From Nemertoderma westbladi (taxonomy: Eukaryota > Xenacoelomorpha > Nemertodermatida > Nemertodermatidae): DNA of 64,000 bases. The notes beneath the pieces are model-generated. The model saw nothing but the letters and a program-made list of their open reading frames with translations, did no database searches and was not told the origin of the DNA. The stretch covers positions 41,318 to 105,317 of the forward strand of contig JAUCBJ010004955.1 of NCBI GenBank assembly GCA_032718475.1. The letters run 5' to 3'. The translations under genes and the position numbers were made by a program. Of the stretch, positions 10,082-24,060 are shown piece after piece (positions within the stretch are counted from its first letter, which is position 1; each line of letters begins with the position of its first letter).

Positions 10082-10662
10082 GCGAGCGAAGCGAGCCGAA
10101 ATTTTTAAACAGCTAATGCAATTTTTAAGGCACTTCCATAGCCAGATAGCCTAACTGCCTAATTGTTAAACCTGTAAACTAACAAATCGGCGCCGGTTTT
10201 TATTTTTGGGAGCGCCACGGGCCAAAGCCGGCGCGCTTTACGATTTTCGAGCACGTCACGCGCCAAAGTCGGCGCGCTTTACGATTTTCGAGCGCGCCAC
10301 ATTGGCGCGCTTTTATTGCAAAGTGCGCCGGATTAATCCGGCGCAAAGTGTATGGATTCCAGTCTGGCTCTAATCACTGTAAGATATGCCTATTCCTGTA
10401 TTCTGTATGTGGGTACGTTTTCGAGTGAATGGCGCAAATTGACAACAAACACAAATAACTGAACTAGGTGTTCAGTGAGGTGCGTTTTCGGCAGGGCACC
10501 GGGTACGTTTTAACCAGGGTACCATACGTTTTCACTTGTTTCCTATCTGTTTATATAACTGTAACTGTACAGCTATTGCCAGATTGCTGTAGGCTTAATG
10601 TGACTGCGAAAGGAATAGCTGAATAGACTAGATCCAGATTTCTTAAATAATAAAAATACATC

Positions 10663-11157
10663 ATGTTAATAAAGAAGGTTGATCGACGTGCGATACATGA
10701 GTCGCTATTCCGAGATGGAGTAATGGTCGCCAAGAAAGATTTTACTCCAACCTCAATGCACCCCGAGTTTAAAGAACTAGCCGTATCCAACCTGATAGTC
10801 GTAAAAGCCTTGACCAGTCTAAAATCTCGCGGATACGTAAAGGAACAGTTTGCTTGGAGGCATTTCTACTGGTACCTAACCAATGAGGGGATAGAGTTTC
10901 TGCGATCGGATCTCCATCTTCCTCCGGAGATCGTCCCGGCAACGTTGAAACGGACGGCGCGGTCAACAGCGGCCCCGACCCGTCCGACGCGAGACGACGG
11001 AGCTGCCAGACGACCAGTGGTCCCGGCGGACCGAGAGGGCTACCGGAGAGCAGACGCAGCCGGAGGGGTGGGGGGCAAGAAGGAGGAGGTCGGACCAGGG
11101 ATGGCCCAGCCCGCCTTCCGTGGGGGCTACGGGAGGGGGAAGGGGATGGACCAATGA
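10663..11157 (+). CDS. RPS10: Ribosomal protein eS10 (RPS10), intronless
   Basis: The 164-residue frame encodes small-subunit ribosomal protein eS10, which binds near the head and beak of the 40S subunit. The N-terminal winged-helix part is clear: an [17 protein letters not shown]-like start, [19 protein letters not shown] near residues 51-69, [10 protein letters not shown], and [14 protein letters not shown] near 85-98. The tail is basic and Gly-rich ([10 protein letters not shown]), and the length matches the usual ~165 residues. The ATG at 10,663 fits the conserved MLIKK-like start. AATAAA signals lie about 110 bp after the stop. The coding region has no intron, whereas animal RPS10 genes usually have several, so it may be an intact retrocopy or a gene whose only intron is in the 5' UTR. 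No poly(A) tract or flanking duplication marks a retrocopy. The 3' half is more GC-rich. Confidence 0.93.
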   Translation: MLIKKVDRRAIHESLFRDGVMVAKKDFTPTSMHPEFKELAVSNLIVVKALTSLKSRGYVKEQFAWRHFYWYLTNEGIEFLRSDLHLPPEIVPATLKRTARSTAAPTRPTRDDGAARRPVVPADREGYRRADAAGGVGGKKEEVGPGMAQPAFRGGYGRGKGMDQ

Positions 11158-11268
11158 GGGAGCGAGAAGGAGGAACCTATGGGGACTGGACTGGACCTAT
11201 TCTGCAGAAAAGGAACTGAGTTAAATACAATTAAAACGGGTTAAATACAGGAAATGCAGTTTATATTT

Positions 11269-11278
11269 AATAAATAAA
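11269..11278 (+). promoter_or_regulatory. Probable polyadenylation signals of RPS10
   Basis: Two overlapping AATAAA hexamers about 110 bp after the RPS10 stop codon, the first candidates downstream on this strand. Confidence 0.55.
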
Positions 11279-11462
11279 GAAAGTTCTGCCTTTTCATTTT
11301 ATATGTTTTTGTCACTCCAGTTCAATTCAATATTTTGTTGAATATTTAGCCTCACAATCCAGCCAGATTCAGGATTCTGTTAACGCTTTAATTACGGTAC
11401 ACCTAGAGCAGAATTTTATGAGGATTCCAAATTTGAAAATAACCCCGTAAATATAATTTTAG

Positions 11463-14400
11463 CCCGGTGGTGTAGGGCCTACTTCCTTCACTATTAACCA
11501 ACCAGACCCCGGTGGTGTACTTCCTTCACTATTAACCAACCAGACCCCGGTGGTGTACTTCCTTCACTATTAACCAACCAGACCCCGGTGGTGTACTTCC
11601 TTCACTATTAACCAACCAGACCCCGGTGGTGTACTTCCTTCACTATTAACCAACCAGACCCCGGTGGTGTACTTCCTTCACTATTAACCAACCAGACCCC
11701 GGTGGTGTACTTCCTTCACTATTAACCAACCAGACCCCGGTGGTGTACTTCCTTCACTATTAACCAACCAGACCCCGGTGGTGTACTTCCTTCACTATTA
11801 ACCAACCAGACCCCGGTGGTGTACTTCCTTCACTATTAACCAACCAGACCCCGGTGGTATACTTCCTTCACTATTAACCAACCAGACCCCGGTGGTGTAC
11901 TTCCTTCACTATTAACCAACCAGACCCGGTGGTGTACTTCCTTCACTATTAACCAACCAGACCCCGGTGGTGTACTTCCTTCACTATTAACCAACCAGAC
12001 CCCGGTGGTGTACTTCCTTCACTATTAACCAACCAGACCCCGGTGGTGTACTTCCTTCACTATTAACCAACCAGACCCCGGTGGTATACTTCCTTCACTA
12101 TTAACCAACCAGACCCCGGTGGTGTACTTCCTTCACTATTAACCAACCAGACCCGGTGGTGTACTTCCTTCACTATTAATCAACCAGACCCCGGTGGTGT
12201 ACTTCCTTCACTATTAACCAACCAGACCCCGGTGGTGTACTTCCTTCACTATTAACCAACCAGACCCGGTGGTGTACTTCCTTCACTATTAACCAACCAG
12301 ACCCCGGTGGTGTACTTCCTTCACTATTAACCAACCAGACCCCGGTGGTGTACTTCCTTCACTATTAACCAACCAGACCCCGGTGGTGTACTTCCTCCAC
12401 TATTAACCAACCAGACCCCTGTGGTGTACTTCCTTCACTATTAACCAACCAGACCCGGTGGTGTACTTCCTTCACTATTAACCAACCAGACCCCGGTGCG
12501 GTGGTGTACTTCCTTCACTATTAACCAACCAGACCCCGGTGCGGTGGTGTACTTCCTTCACTATTAACCAACCAGACCCGGTGGTGTACTTCCTTCACTA
12601 TTAATCAACCAGACCCCGGTGGTGTACTTCCTTCACTATTAACCAACCAGACCCCGGTGGTGTACTTCCTTCACTATTAACCAACCAGACCCCGGTGGTG
12701 TACTTCCTTCACTATTAACCAACCAGACCCGGTGGTGTACTTCCTTCACTATTAATCAACCAGACCCCGGTGGTGTACTTCCTTCACTATTAACCAACCA
12801 GACCCCGGTGGTGTACTTCCTTCACTATTAACCAACCAGACCCCGGTGGTGTACTTCCTTCACTATTAACCAACCAGACCCCGGTGGTGTACTTCCTTCA
12901 CTATTAACCAACCAGACCCCGGTGGTGTACTTCCTTCACTATTAACCAACCAGACCCGGTGGTGTACTTCCTTCACTATTAATCAACCAGACCCGGTGGT
13001 GTACTTCCTTCACTATTAATCAACCAGACCCGGTGGTGTACTTCCTTCACTATTAACCAACCAGACCCGGTGGTGTACTTCCTTCACTATTAACCAACCA
13101 GACCCCCTTGGTGTACTTCCTTCAATATTAACCAACCAGACCCCGGTGGTGTACTTCCTCCACTATTAACCAACCAGACCCCGGTGGTGTACTTCCTTCA
13201 CTATTAACCAACCAGACCCGGTGGTGTACTTCCTTCACTATTAACCAACCAGACCCCGGTGGTGTACTTCCTTCACTATTAACCAACCAGACCCCGGTGG
13301 TGTACTTCCTTCACTATTAACCAACCAGACCCCGGTGGTGTACTTCCTTCACTATTAACCAACCAGACCCCGGTGGTGTACTTCCTTCACTATTAACCAA
13401 CCAGACCCCGGTGGTGTACTTCCTTCACTATTAACCAACCAGACCCGGTGGTGTACTTCCTTCACTATTAATCAACCAGACCCCGGTGGTGTACTTCCTT
13501 CACTATTAACCAACCAGACCCCGGTGGTGTACTTCCTTCACTATTAACCAACCAGACCCCGGTGTTGTACTTCTTTCACTATTAACCAACCAGACCCCGG
13601 TGGTGTACTTCCTTCACTATTAACCAACCAGACCCCGGTGTTGTACTTCCTTCACTATTAATCAACCAGACCCCGGTGGTGTACTTCCTTCACTATTAAC
13701 CAACCAGACCCCGGTGGTGTACTTCCTTCACTATTAACCAACCAGACCCCGGTGTTGTACTTCCTTCACTATTAATCAACCAGACCCCGGTGGTGTACTT
13801 CCTTCACTATTAACCAACCAGACCCCGGTGGTGTACTTCCTTCACTATTAACCAACCAGACCCCGGTGGTGTACTTCCTTCACTATTAACCAACCAGACC
13901 CCGGTGGTGTACTTCCTCCACTATTAACCAACCAGACCCCGTTGGTGTACTTCCTTCACTATTAACCAACCAGACCCGGTGGTGTACTTCCTTCACTATT
14001 AATCAACCAGACCCCGGTGGTATACTTCCTTCACTATTAACCAACCAGACCCCGGTGGTGTACTTCCTTCACTATTAACCAACCAGACCCAGGTGGTGTA
14101 CTTCCTTCACTATTAACCAACCAGACCCCGGTGGTGTACTTCCTTCACTATTAACCAACCAGACCCGGTGGTGTACTTCCTTCACTATTAATCAACCAGA
14201 CCCGGTGGTGTACTTCCTTCACTATTAATCAACCAGACCCCGGTGGTGTACTTCCTTCACTATTAACCAACCAGACCCCGGTGGTGTACTTCCTTCACTA
14301 TTAACCAACCAGACCCCGGTGGTGTACTTCCTTCACTATTAACCAACCAGACCCCGGTGGTGTACTTCCTTCACTATTAACCAACCAGACCCGGTGGTGT

Positions 14401-17400
14401 ACTTCCTTCACTATTAACCAACCAGACCCGGTGGTGTACTTCCTTCACTATTAATCAACCAGACCCCGGTGGTGTACTTCCTTCACTATTAACCAACCAG
14501 ACCCGGTGGTGTACTTCCTTCACTATTAATCAACCAGACCCCGGTGGTGTACTTCCTTCACTATTAACCAACCAGACCCCGGTGGTGTACTTCCTTCACT
14601 ATTAACCAACCAGACCCGGTGGTGTACTTCCTTCACTATTAACCAACCAGACCCGGTGGTGTACTTCCTTCACTATTAACCAACCAGACCCCGGTGGTGT
14701 ACTTCCTTCACTATTAACCAACCAGACCCCGGTGGTGTACTTCCTCCACTATTAACCAACCAGACCCCGGTGGTGTACTTCCTTCACTATTAACCAACCA
14801 GACCCGGTGGTGTACTTCCTTCACTATTAACCAACCAGACCCCGGTGCGGTGGTGTACTTCCTTCACTATTAACCAACCAGACCCCGGTGCGGTGGTGTA
14901 CTTCCTTCACTATTAACCAACCAGACCCGGTGGTGTACTTCCTTCACTATTAACCAACCAGACCCGGTGGTGTACTTCCTTCACTATTAATCAACCAGAC
15001 CCGGTGGTGTACTTCCTTCACTATTAACCAACCAGACCCCGGTGGTGTACTTCCTTCACTATTAACCAACCAGACCCCGGTGGTGTACTTCCTTCACTAT
15101 TAACCAACCAGACCCGGTGGTGTACTTCCTTCACTATTAATCAACCAGACCCGGTGGTGTACTTCCTTCACTATTAATCAACCAGACCCGGTGGTGTACT
15201 TCCTTCACTATTAACCAACCAGACCCGGTGGTGTACTTCCTTCACTATTAACCAACCAGACCCCCGTGGTGTACTTCCTTCACTATTACCCAACCAGACC
15301 CCGGTGGTGTACTTCCTCCACTATTAACCAACCAGACCCCGGTGGTGTACTTCCTTCACTATTAACCAACCAGACCCGGTGGTGTACTTCCTTCACTATT
15401 AACCAACCAGACCCCGGTGGTGTACTTCCTTCACTATTAACCAACCAGACCCCGGTGGTGTACTTCCTTCACTATTAACCAACCAGACCCCGGTGGTGTA
15501 CTTCCTTCACTATTAACCAACCAGACCCCGGTGGTGTACTTCCTTCACTATTAACCAACCAGACCCCGGTGGTGTACTTCCTTCACTATTAACCAACCAG
15601 ACCCGGTGGTGTACTTCCTTCACTATTAATCAACCAGACCCCGGTGGTGTACTTCCTTCACTATTAACCAACCAGACCCCGGTGGTGTACTTCCTTCACT
15701 ATTAACCAACCAGACCCCGGTGGTGTACTTCCTTCACTATTAACCAACCAGACCCCGGTGGTGTACTTCCTTCACTATTAACCAACCAGACCCCGGTGGT
15801 GTACTTCCTTCACTATTAACCAACCAGACCCCGGTGGTGTACTTCCTTCACTATTAACCAACCAGACCCCGGTGGTGTACTTCCTTCACTATTAACCAAC
15901 CAGACCCCGGTGGTGTACTTCCTTCACTATTAACCAACCAGACCCCGGTGGTGTACTTCCTTCACTATTAACCAACCAGACCCCGGTGGTGTACTTCCTT
16001 CACTATTAACCAACCAGACCCCGGTGGTGTACTTCCTTCACTATTAACCAACCAGACCCGGTGGTGTACTTCCTTCACTATTAATCAACCAGACCCCGGT
16101 GGTGTACTTCCTTCACTATTAACCAACCAGACCCCGGTGGTGTACTTCCTTCACTATTAACCAACCAGACCCCGGTGGTGTACTTCCTTCACTATTAACC
16201 AACCAGACCCCGGTGGTGTACTTCCTTCACTATTAACCAACCAGACCCCGGTGGTGTACTTCCTTCACTATTAACCAACCAGACCCCGGTGGTGTACTTC
16301 CTTCACTATTAACCAACCAGACCCCGGTGGTGTACTTCCTTCACTATTAACCAACCAGACCCCGGTGGTGTACTTCCTTCACTATTAACCAACCAGACCC
16401 CGGTGGTGTACTTCCTTCACTATTAACCAACCAGACCCCGGTGGTGTACTTCCTTCACTATTAACCAACCAGACCCCGGTGGTGTACTTCCTTCACTATT
16501 AACCAACCAGACCCCGGTGGTGTACTTCCTTCACTATTAACCAACCAGACCCCGGTGGTGTACTTCCTCCACTATTAACCAACCAGACCCGGTGGTGTAC
16601 TTCCTTCACTATTAATCAACCAGACCCCGGTGGTGTACTTCCTTCACTATTAACCAACCAGACCCCGGTGGTATACTTCCTTCACTATTAACCAACCAGA
16701 CCCCGGTGGTGTACTTCCTTCACTATTAACCAACCAGACCCCCTTGGTGTACTTCCTTCACTATTAACCAACCAGACCCCGGTGGTGTACTTCCTCCACT
16801 ATTAACCAACCAGACCCCGGTGGTGTACTTCCTTCACTATTAACCAACCAAACCCCGGTGGTGTACTTCCTCCACTATTAACCAACCAGACCCAGGTGGT
16901 GTACTTCCTTCACTATTAACCAACCAGACCCCGGTGGTGTACTTCCTTCACTATTAACCAACCAGACCCCGGTGGTGTACTTCCTTCACTATTAACCAAC
17001 CAGACCCCGGTGGTGTACTTCCTTCACTATTAACCAACCAGACCCCGGTGGTGTACTTCCTTCACTATTAACCAACCAGACCAAGGTGGTGTACTTCCTT
17101 CACTATTAACCAACCAGACCCCGGTGGTGTACTTCCTTCACTATTAACCAACCAGACCCAGGTGGTGTACTTCCTTCACTATTAACCAACCAGACCCCGG
17201 TGGTGTACTTCCTTCACTATTAACCAACCAGACCCCGGTGGTGTACTTTCTTCACTATTAACCAACCAGACCCCGGTGGTGTACTTCCTTCACTATTAAC
17301 CAACCAGACCCAGGTGGTGTACTTCCTTCACTATTAACCAACCAGACCCCGGTGGTGTACTTCCTTCACTATTAACCAACCAGACCCCGGTGGTGTACTT

Positions 17401-20400
17401 CCTTCACTATTAACCATCCAGACCCCGGTGGTGTACTTCCTTCACTATTAACCAACCAGACCCCGGTGGTGTACTTCCTTCACTATTAACCAACCAGACC
17501 CCGGTGGTGTACTTCCTTCACTATTAACCAACCAGACCCCGGTGGTGTACTTCCTTCACTATTAACCAACCAGACCCCGGTGGTGTACTTCCTTCACTAT
17601 TAACCAACCAGACCCCGGTGGTGTACTTCCTTCACTATTAACCAACCAGACCCCGGTGGTGTACTTCCTTCACTATTAACCAACCAGACCCAGGTGGTGT
17701 ACTTCCTTCACTATTAACCAACCAGACCCCGGTGGTGTACTTCCTTTACTATTAACCAACCAGACCCCGGTGGTGTACTTCCTTCACTATTAACCAACCA
17801 GACCCAGGTGGTGTACTTCCTTCACTATTAACCAACCAGACCCCGGTGGTGTACTTCCTTCACTATTAACCAACCAGACCCCGGTGGTGTACTTCCTTCA
17901 CTATTAACCAACCATACCCAGGTGGTGTACTTCCTTCACTATTAACCAACCAGACCCCGGTGGTGTACTTCCTTCACTATTAACCAACCAGACCCCGGTG
18001 GTGTACTTCCTTCACTATTAACCAACCAGACCCCGGTGGTGTACTTCCTTCACTATTAACCAACCAGACCCCGGTGGTGTACTTCCTTCACTATTAACCA
18101 ACCAGACCCCGGTGGTGTACTTCCTTCACTATTAACCAACCAGACCCAGGTGGTGTACTTCCTTCACTATTAACCAACCAGACCCCGGTGGTGTACTTCC
18201 TTCACTATTAACCAACCAGACCCCGGTGGTGTACTTCCTTCACTATTAACCAACCAGACCCCGGTGGTGTACTTCCTTCACTATTAACCAACCAGACCCC
18301 GGTGGTGTACTTCCTTCACTATTAACCAACCAGACCCCGGTGGTGTACTTCCTTCACTATTAACCAACCAGACCCCGGTGGTGTACTTCCTCCACTATTA
18401 ACCAACCAGACCCGGTGGTGTACTTCCTTCACTATTAACCAACCAGACCCCGGTGGTGTACTTCCTTCACTATTAACCAACCAGACCCCGGTGGTGTACT
18501 TCCTTCACTATTAACCAACCAGACCCCGGTGGTATACTTCCTTCACTATTAACCAACCAGACCCCGGTGGTGTACTTCCTTCACTATTAACCAACCAGAC
18601 CCCCTTGGTGTACTTCCTTCACTATTAACCCACCAGACCCCAGTGGTGTACTTCCTTCACTATTAACCAACCAGACCCCGGTGGTGTACTTCCTTCACTA
18701 TTAACCAACCAGACCCCGGTGGTATACTTCCTTCACTATTAACCAACCAGACCCCGGTGGTGTACTTCCTTCACTATTAACCAACCAGACCCCCTTGGTG
18801 TACTTCATTCACTATTAACCAACCAGACCCCGGTGGTGTACTTCCTTCACTATTAATCAACCAGACCCCGGTGGTGTACTTCCTCCACTATTAACCAACC
18901 AGACCCGGTGGTGTACTTCCTTCACTATTAATCAACCAGAACCCGGTGGTGTACTTCCTTCACTATTAACCAACCAGACCCCGGTGGTATACTTCCTTCA
19001 CTATTAACCAACCAGACCCCCTTGGTGAACTTCCTTCACTATTAACCAACCAGACCCGGTGGTGTACTTCCTTCACTATTAACCAACCAGACCCCCTTGG
19101 TGTACTTCTTTCACTATTAACCAACCAGACCCCCTTGGTGTACTTCCTTCACTATTAACCAACCAGACCCCCTTGGTGTACTTCCTTCACTATTAACCAA
19201 CCAGACCCCCTTGGTGTACTTCCTTCACTATTAACCAACCAGACCCCCTTGGTGTACTTCCTTCACTATTAACCAACCAGACCCCCTTGGTGTACTTCCT
19301 TCACTATTAACCAACCAGACCCCCTTGGTATACTTCCTTCACTATTAACCAACCAGACCCCCTTGGTGTACTTCCTCCACTATTAACCAACCAGACCCCC
19401 TTGCTGTACTTCCTTCACTATTAACCAACCAGACCCCCTTGCTGTACTTCCTTCACTATTAACCAACCAGACCCCGGTGGTGTACTTCCTTCACTATTAA
19501 TCAACCAGACCCCGGTGGTGTACTTCCTCCACTATTAACCAACCAGACCCGGTGGTGTACTTCCTTCACTATTAACCAACCAGACCCCGGTGGTGTACTT
19601 CCTTCACTATTAACCAACCAGACCCCCTTAGTGTACTTCCTTCACTATTAACCAACCAGACCCCGGTGGTGTACTTCCTTCACTATTAACCAACCAGACC
19701 CCCTTGGTGTACTTCCTTCACTATTAATCAACCAGACCCCGGTGGTGTACTTCCTTCACTATTAACCAACCAGACCCCGGTGGTGTACTTCCTCCACTAT
19801 TAACCAACCAGACCCAGGTGGTGTACTTCCTTCACTATTAACCAACCAGACCCCGGTGGTGTACTTCCTTCACTATTAACCAACCAGACCCCGGTGATGT
19901 ACTTCCTTCACTATTAACCAACCAGACCCAGGTGGTGTACTTCCTTCACTATTAACCAACCAGACCCCGGTGGTGTACTTCCTTCACTATTAACCAACCA
20001 GACCCCGGTGGTGTACTTCCTTCACTATTAACCAACCAGACCCCGGTGGTGTACTTCCTTCACTATTAACCAACCAGAACCCGGTGGTGTACTTCCTTCA
20101 CTATTAACTAACCAGACCCCGGTGGTGTACTTCCTTCACTATTAACCAACCAGACCCCGGTGGTGTACTTCCTCCACTATTAACCAACCAGACCCGGTGA
20201 TGTACTTCCTTCACTATTAACCAACCAGACCCCGGTGGTGTACTTCCTTCACTATTAACCAACCAGACCCCGGTGGTGTACTTCCTTCACTATTAACCAA
20301 CCAAACCCCGGTGGTGTACTTCCTTCACTATTAACCAACCAGACCTCGGTGGTGTACTTCCTTCACTATTAACCAACCAGACCCCGGTGTTGTACTTCCT

Positions 20401-20993
20401 TCACTATTAACCAACCAGACCCCGGTGGTGTACTTCCTTCACTATTAACCAACCAGACCCCGGTGGTGTACTTCCTTCACTATTAACCAACCAGACCCAG
20501 GTGGTGTACTTCCTTCACTATTAACCAACCAGACCCCGGTGGTGTACTTCCTTCACTATTAAACAACCAGACCCCGGTGGTGTACTTCCTTCACTATTAA
20601 CCAACCAGACCCCGGTGGTGTACTTCCTTCACTATTAACCAACCAGACCCAGGTGGTGTACTTCCTTCACTATTAACCAACCAGACCCCGGTGGTGTACT
20701 TCCTTCACTATTAACCAACCAGACCCCGGTGGTGTACTTCCTCCACTATTAACCAACCAGACCCAGGTGGTGTACTTCCTCCACTATTAACCAACCAGAC
20801 CCCGGTGGTGTACTTCCTTCACTATTAACCAACCAGACCCAGGTGGTGTACTTCCTTCACTATTAACCAACCAGACCCCGGTGGTGTACTTCCTTCACTA
20901 TTAACCAACCAGACACCGGTGGTGTACTTCCTTCACTATTAACCAACCAGACCCCGGTGGTGTGCTTCCTTCACTATTAACCAATCAGACCCC
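11463..20993 (+). repeat. 38-bp satellite array, ~250 copies (9.5 kb)
   Basis: A continuous head-to-tail array of a 38-bp unit made of ACCCCGGTGGTGTACTTCC plus TTCACTATTAACCAACCAG. Variants include a 37-bp form lacking one C (often next to ATTAATCAACC), a 43-bp form with GGTGCGGTGG in pairs near 12,500 and 14,850, a CCCCCTTGG form in an almost uninterrupted run at about 19,085-19,445, and CCCAGGTGG forms between about 16.9 and 21.0 kb. The first unit carries an insertion (GGGCCTA) and the array ends abruptly at CCCATGCAG. Short reading frames inside it come from repeat phase only. Confidence 0.97.
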
Positions 20994-22739
20994 ATGCAGT
21001 TTGCGCGGGAAGTTTTGAACTTTGATGGCGATAATCTCTGATTTTTTTTCACATTTATTTCACACGAAAATTACTAGGCCTACTCCTCCGTCATTTCTTA
21101 ACCGTTTTTTGCAATTTTTGATTTATACTGTATGAAAGGTAATTTCATAAGCTTCAATAATATTTCCCCAATTTTTAATGAAACGTATTAGAAATAAACA
21201 TGGGTTTTATTAACCCTTGTATTAACCCACTTTGAGGTCATTTTTGACCCATCGGAGATTTAAACTTACACAATTTTTATCACACATTGATATGTTATCT
21301 CGAACTTTTGTGACTTTTATTACAATTTTATAGTACTTCTCAATTAGAAAAACAAAAATGTAAAAATTTGCAAGGGGGTCTATTAAATTTTAAAATGTAT
21401 ACACATACTGTCTTATTGAGGTCATATTTGAGTTCATCATGTTTTGTAGCTGTACCATTCAATATCAACGAAAAACTTTTTTCAAATTTCAACTCAGTTC
21501 GCAAAGTTGCCCAAACTTCGATAGATACCAAAATTTTGATTTAGGGATGACAGGAAATATTCCCACAGGTACAGTACATGGCCTGTTCCGCCCTTGGCGC
21601 AATTGAGTCATATTCCCCATTTTTGCGATGATCAACTTCTAGTATTCCTACTGCATTGATATTAGGCCTATGCTCATTAGAACCGCAATCTAGAACTGGA
21701 GATTATACATTTTGAAGATCTCCGATGACCGCTAAGTCTATTCCGTGTAATCCCGCAAAGACAGCAGAGTCGCTTATTCGAGTCCCGTCTTTATTCCAGA
21801 GTCTTCAAGTTGTCTTATAAACTGATCAGTAGGTCCAATAATAATAAAAAAATTCCCTCTCAATTAACATTTTGTGCTCTTTCTCGTGGAGACATCCAAT
21901 TGGCACCACTGAGCATGGAAATTTGCAATAATTGAATGCAAACTCCAAACTTCATCGCATTTACCGATATCGCGATATATCGGAGCCATTATCTTCTGCC
22001 ACAGATATCTCGTTCTGGTATCGATATGGGAAAACGGTTTCCATATTTGGATTCAGCATGAAATTCTGCATTAGATAGGATATGTTTCAAAAATTCGACT
22101 TTTTTGTCAGAAAATGCGCCCCCCCCCCCCCCCCCCCTTAAGTCTTAAGTTTATTTGTAGCCGTTCTATCATACTTGAAAGTTGAAAGACTTTCTTAGTT
22201 TTCTCTTAGTCTCGCGCTCTCTTCACCGTAGTTATCATACAGTATTAAACAGTTAAAGGTAGTACGGGTTGACCTCATGTGACTAATGAAATTTAACAAA
22301 AGTTATTACAAGCTTTCTCCCAACAGGGCTTCTTCAGGGCATTATAATGAAACTGCGTATATATACAGAGAAACTGCACTGCAGTTTCACTGTTAATTAA
22401 TCTTATTATTATTAAATTAATATAATGCATTAATCTTGTTAATATATGAAACTATATTAAATTAAACGCATCCCGTAATGACCTCAGGAATCTCAATGTT
22501 TCTCAATTAATGGGAATATCTTCTAGGCAACAACTGGCCAGCCCGCAAGTATCACTTTGTTCCCCGCATGATATTGATCCCCGAGAATGCATCTGCCTCT
22601 CTGTTAACTTCCCACGAGCTGTCAATCAGGAATACCTCGAAGTTTATTTTCTCAAAGAATTCAAACAAGGAGTCACAAATTACCTTATCCTTTTTTAGAA
22701 ATTATTTTTTAGATCTTGGCTTTCAATTTTGATGATATA
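20994..22739. other. Gene-free spacer after the satellite
   Basis: AT-rich DNA with no supported gene. It contains a 19-base poly(C) run at 22,119-22,137 and no recognisable element ends. Confidence 0.5.
22119..22137 (+). repeat. Poly(C) tract, 19 bases
   Basis: Uninterrupted C run after AAAATGCG; its length is likely variable or hard to sequence. Confidence 0.9.
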
Positions 22740-23190
22740 AGAGTTTTCGAGGTCGCTGATCACGATAAAACTTGTAAAAATATTTTCTGGCAATGTAACC
22801 ATATTTTGTGGTGCTATATATTTGGTCCCCCAGGACGAAAAGTACCGGCACTTAAGTAAAAAAAATGTCAAACTAAAAACTTTTTGAGTTTGAGTTGATT
22901 CTGAAGGTATACTTGTTTTCGAGGTCGTTGATCACGATGAAACTATTTATATATATTTCTGGTAATGCAAAGCCAATTTTGGTGCCGCAGAACGAAAAGT
23001 ACAAGTAACAAAAAATTACAAACTGTTAAATGTTGGTCTTTGTTTGGTAATTCTTAAGCCATACTATACTATAGTTTTCAAGGTCGGTGATCACGATACA
23101 ACTCGTTAAAAATCATTCGTAGTATCGCAACGGTCGTTTTTGGTGCTTGTCTGGTGGGACGAAAATACAAGTTAGAATTATATTTGGTTT
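22740..23190 (+). repeat. Three diverged ~165-bp tandem repeats
   Basis: Copies begin GTTTTCGAGGTCGCTGATCA (22,743), GTTTTCGAGGTCGTTGATCA (22,915) and GTTTTCAAGGTCGGTGATCA (23,072). Each continues to a TTTGGTGC then GGGACGAAAA-like segment. Related fragments (GTGATCAGCGTCAG, CACCTGGACGTCA) recur at 23,328-23,800. Confidence 0.75.
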
Positions 23191-24060
23191 CATAATACGA
23201 TATATTTGAGAGTTATGATGCCATCCATGGGGAGGTAAATTGCGGACATACAGTACAAGGTATCAGGTAGTATTTCCAGGTCTAGGCCTACCTTTTACCT
23301 GAGCCACTAGCTGAATGGTTATACAGTAGCGTCAGTCTTCCACCTGGACGTCAATGCCGACTTTGTAAATCTGTTTCCAGTAAAAAGTTTTAATATTTTT
23401 GAGTCATGTTCGTGATCAGCGTCAGATCACCCATAATGTCTTAAAATCAGGTTGATTCGGTAATGATTTTTGATTATCAAATTTGTGCTGCTAGTATTTG
23501 TCGTGCCGCACATTGACATGTATCCAAAATCTAATCTCCAAAATCCAAGCTCTAATCTACAAGGTGCTACAGTATATATTTCAGTATCATAGTCGTGATC
23601 AGCATCCCAAAAAATCCATATGGTCATAAATTCAACATAGCCATGTTAATGGCGTTTGCTCTGTTGGATATACCATTAAATTGTTGGTTTTCCCCACCAA
23701 ACTGACTCAACGATACAGATATAATTTATTATTGGCGTCAGACTTCCAACCCGTGGTCACCATGGGCGGTCCCACCTGGACGTCATTGCTGCCGACTTTG
23801 CAAAGCTCTGTGACCACCCCCCGGGCCAAATATGGTTAAATGATAGGCCAACAGATATAAACCCAAGGTTTTTACACTGTGCGTATGGTACGCTATATGC
23901 CTACCATACATATTTACATATTTCAAATACTAAATTTCAGCATTTTGGAAGAGCACATGGGACATACAGTCTGGGCAATGCTGGTATTATAATATACTGG
24001 TATTATTAGGTTGTTCATTGTGATAGGCCAATAATGTAAAGACAAACCAAACTCAGACTT
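23191..24060. other. Gene-free region with old repeat fragments
   Basis: No supported gene. GCGTCAGTCTTCCACCTGGACGTCA-like text at about 23,328 recurs with an insertion at about 23,736, suggesting an old ~400-bp duplication. Confidence 0.45.

Larger units (their letters stand above)
9694..10361. mobile_element. Candidate GC-rich inverted-repeat element containing twin palindromes
   Basis: The left end TGGAATCCATCCAAAAAGTG and the inverted right end TGGAATCCATACACTTTG match imperfectly and both continue into GCGCCGGAT. The interior has CGCGCCG-rich direct repeats (GGCGCGCTTTACGATTTTCG twice near 10,228-10,290) and two adjacent palindromes at 9,979-10,081. No target duplication next to the ends is convincing, although CTCTAATC-CTGTA occurs on both sides. 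It encodes no protein. Confidence 0.45.

Noticed and set aside
15266-15478. Short ORF in the satellite
   Set aside because: It arises from repeat units that happen to lack a stop in one phase (VYFLHY/NQPDPGG text repeats with the DNA).
11463-20993. CRISPR-like regular repeats
   Set aside because: There are no unique spacers: the 38-bp units abut directly and nearly all are identical, and the context is a eukaryotic satellite.
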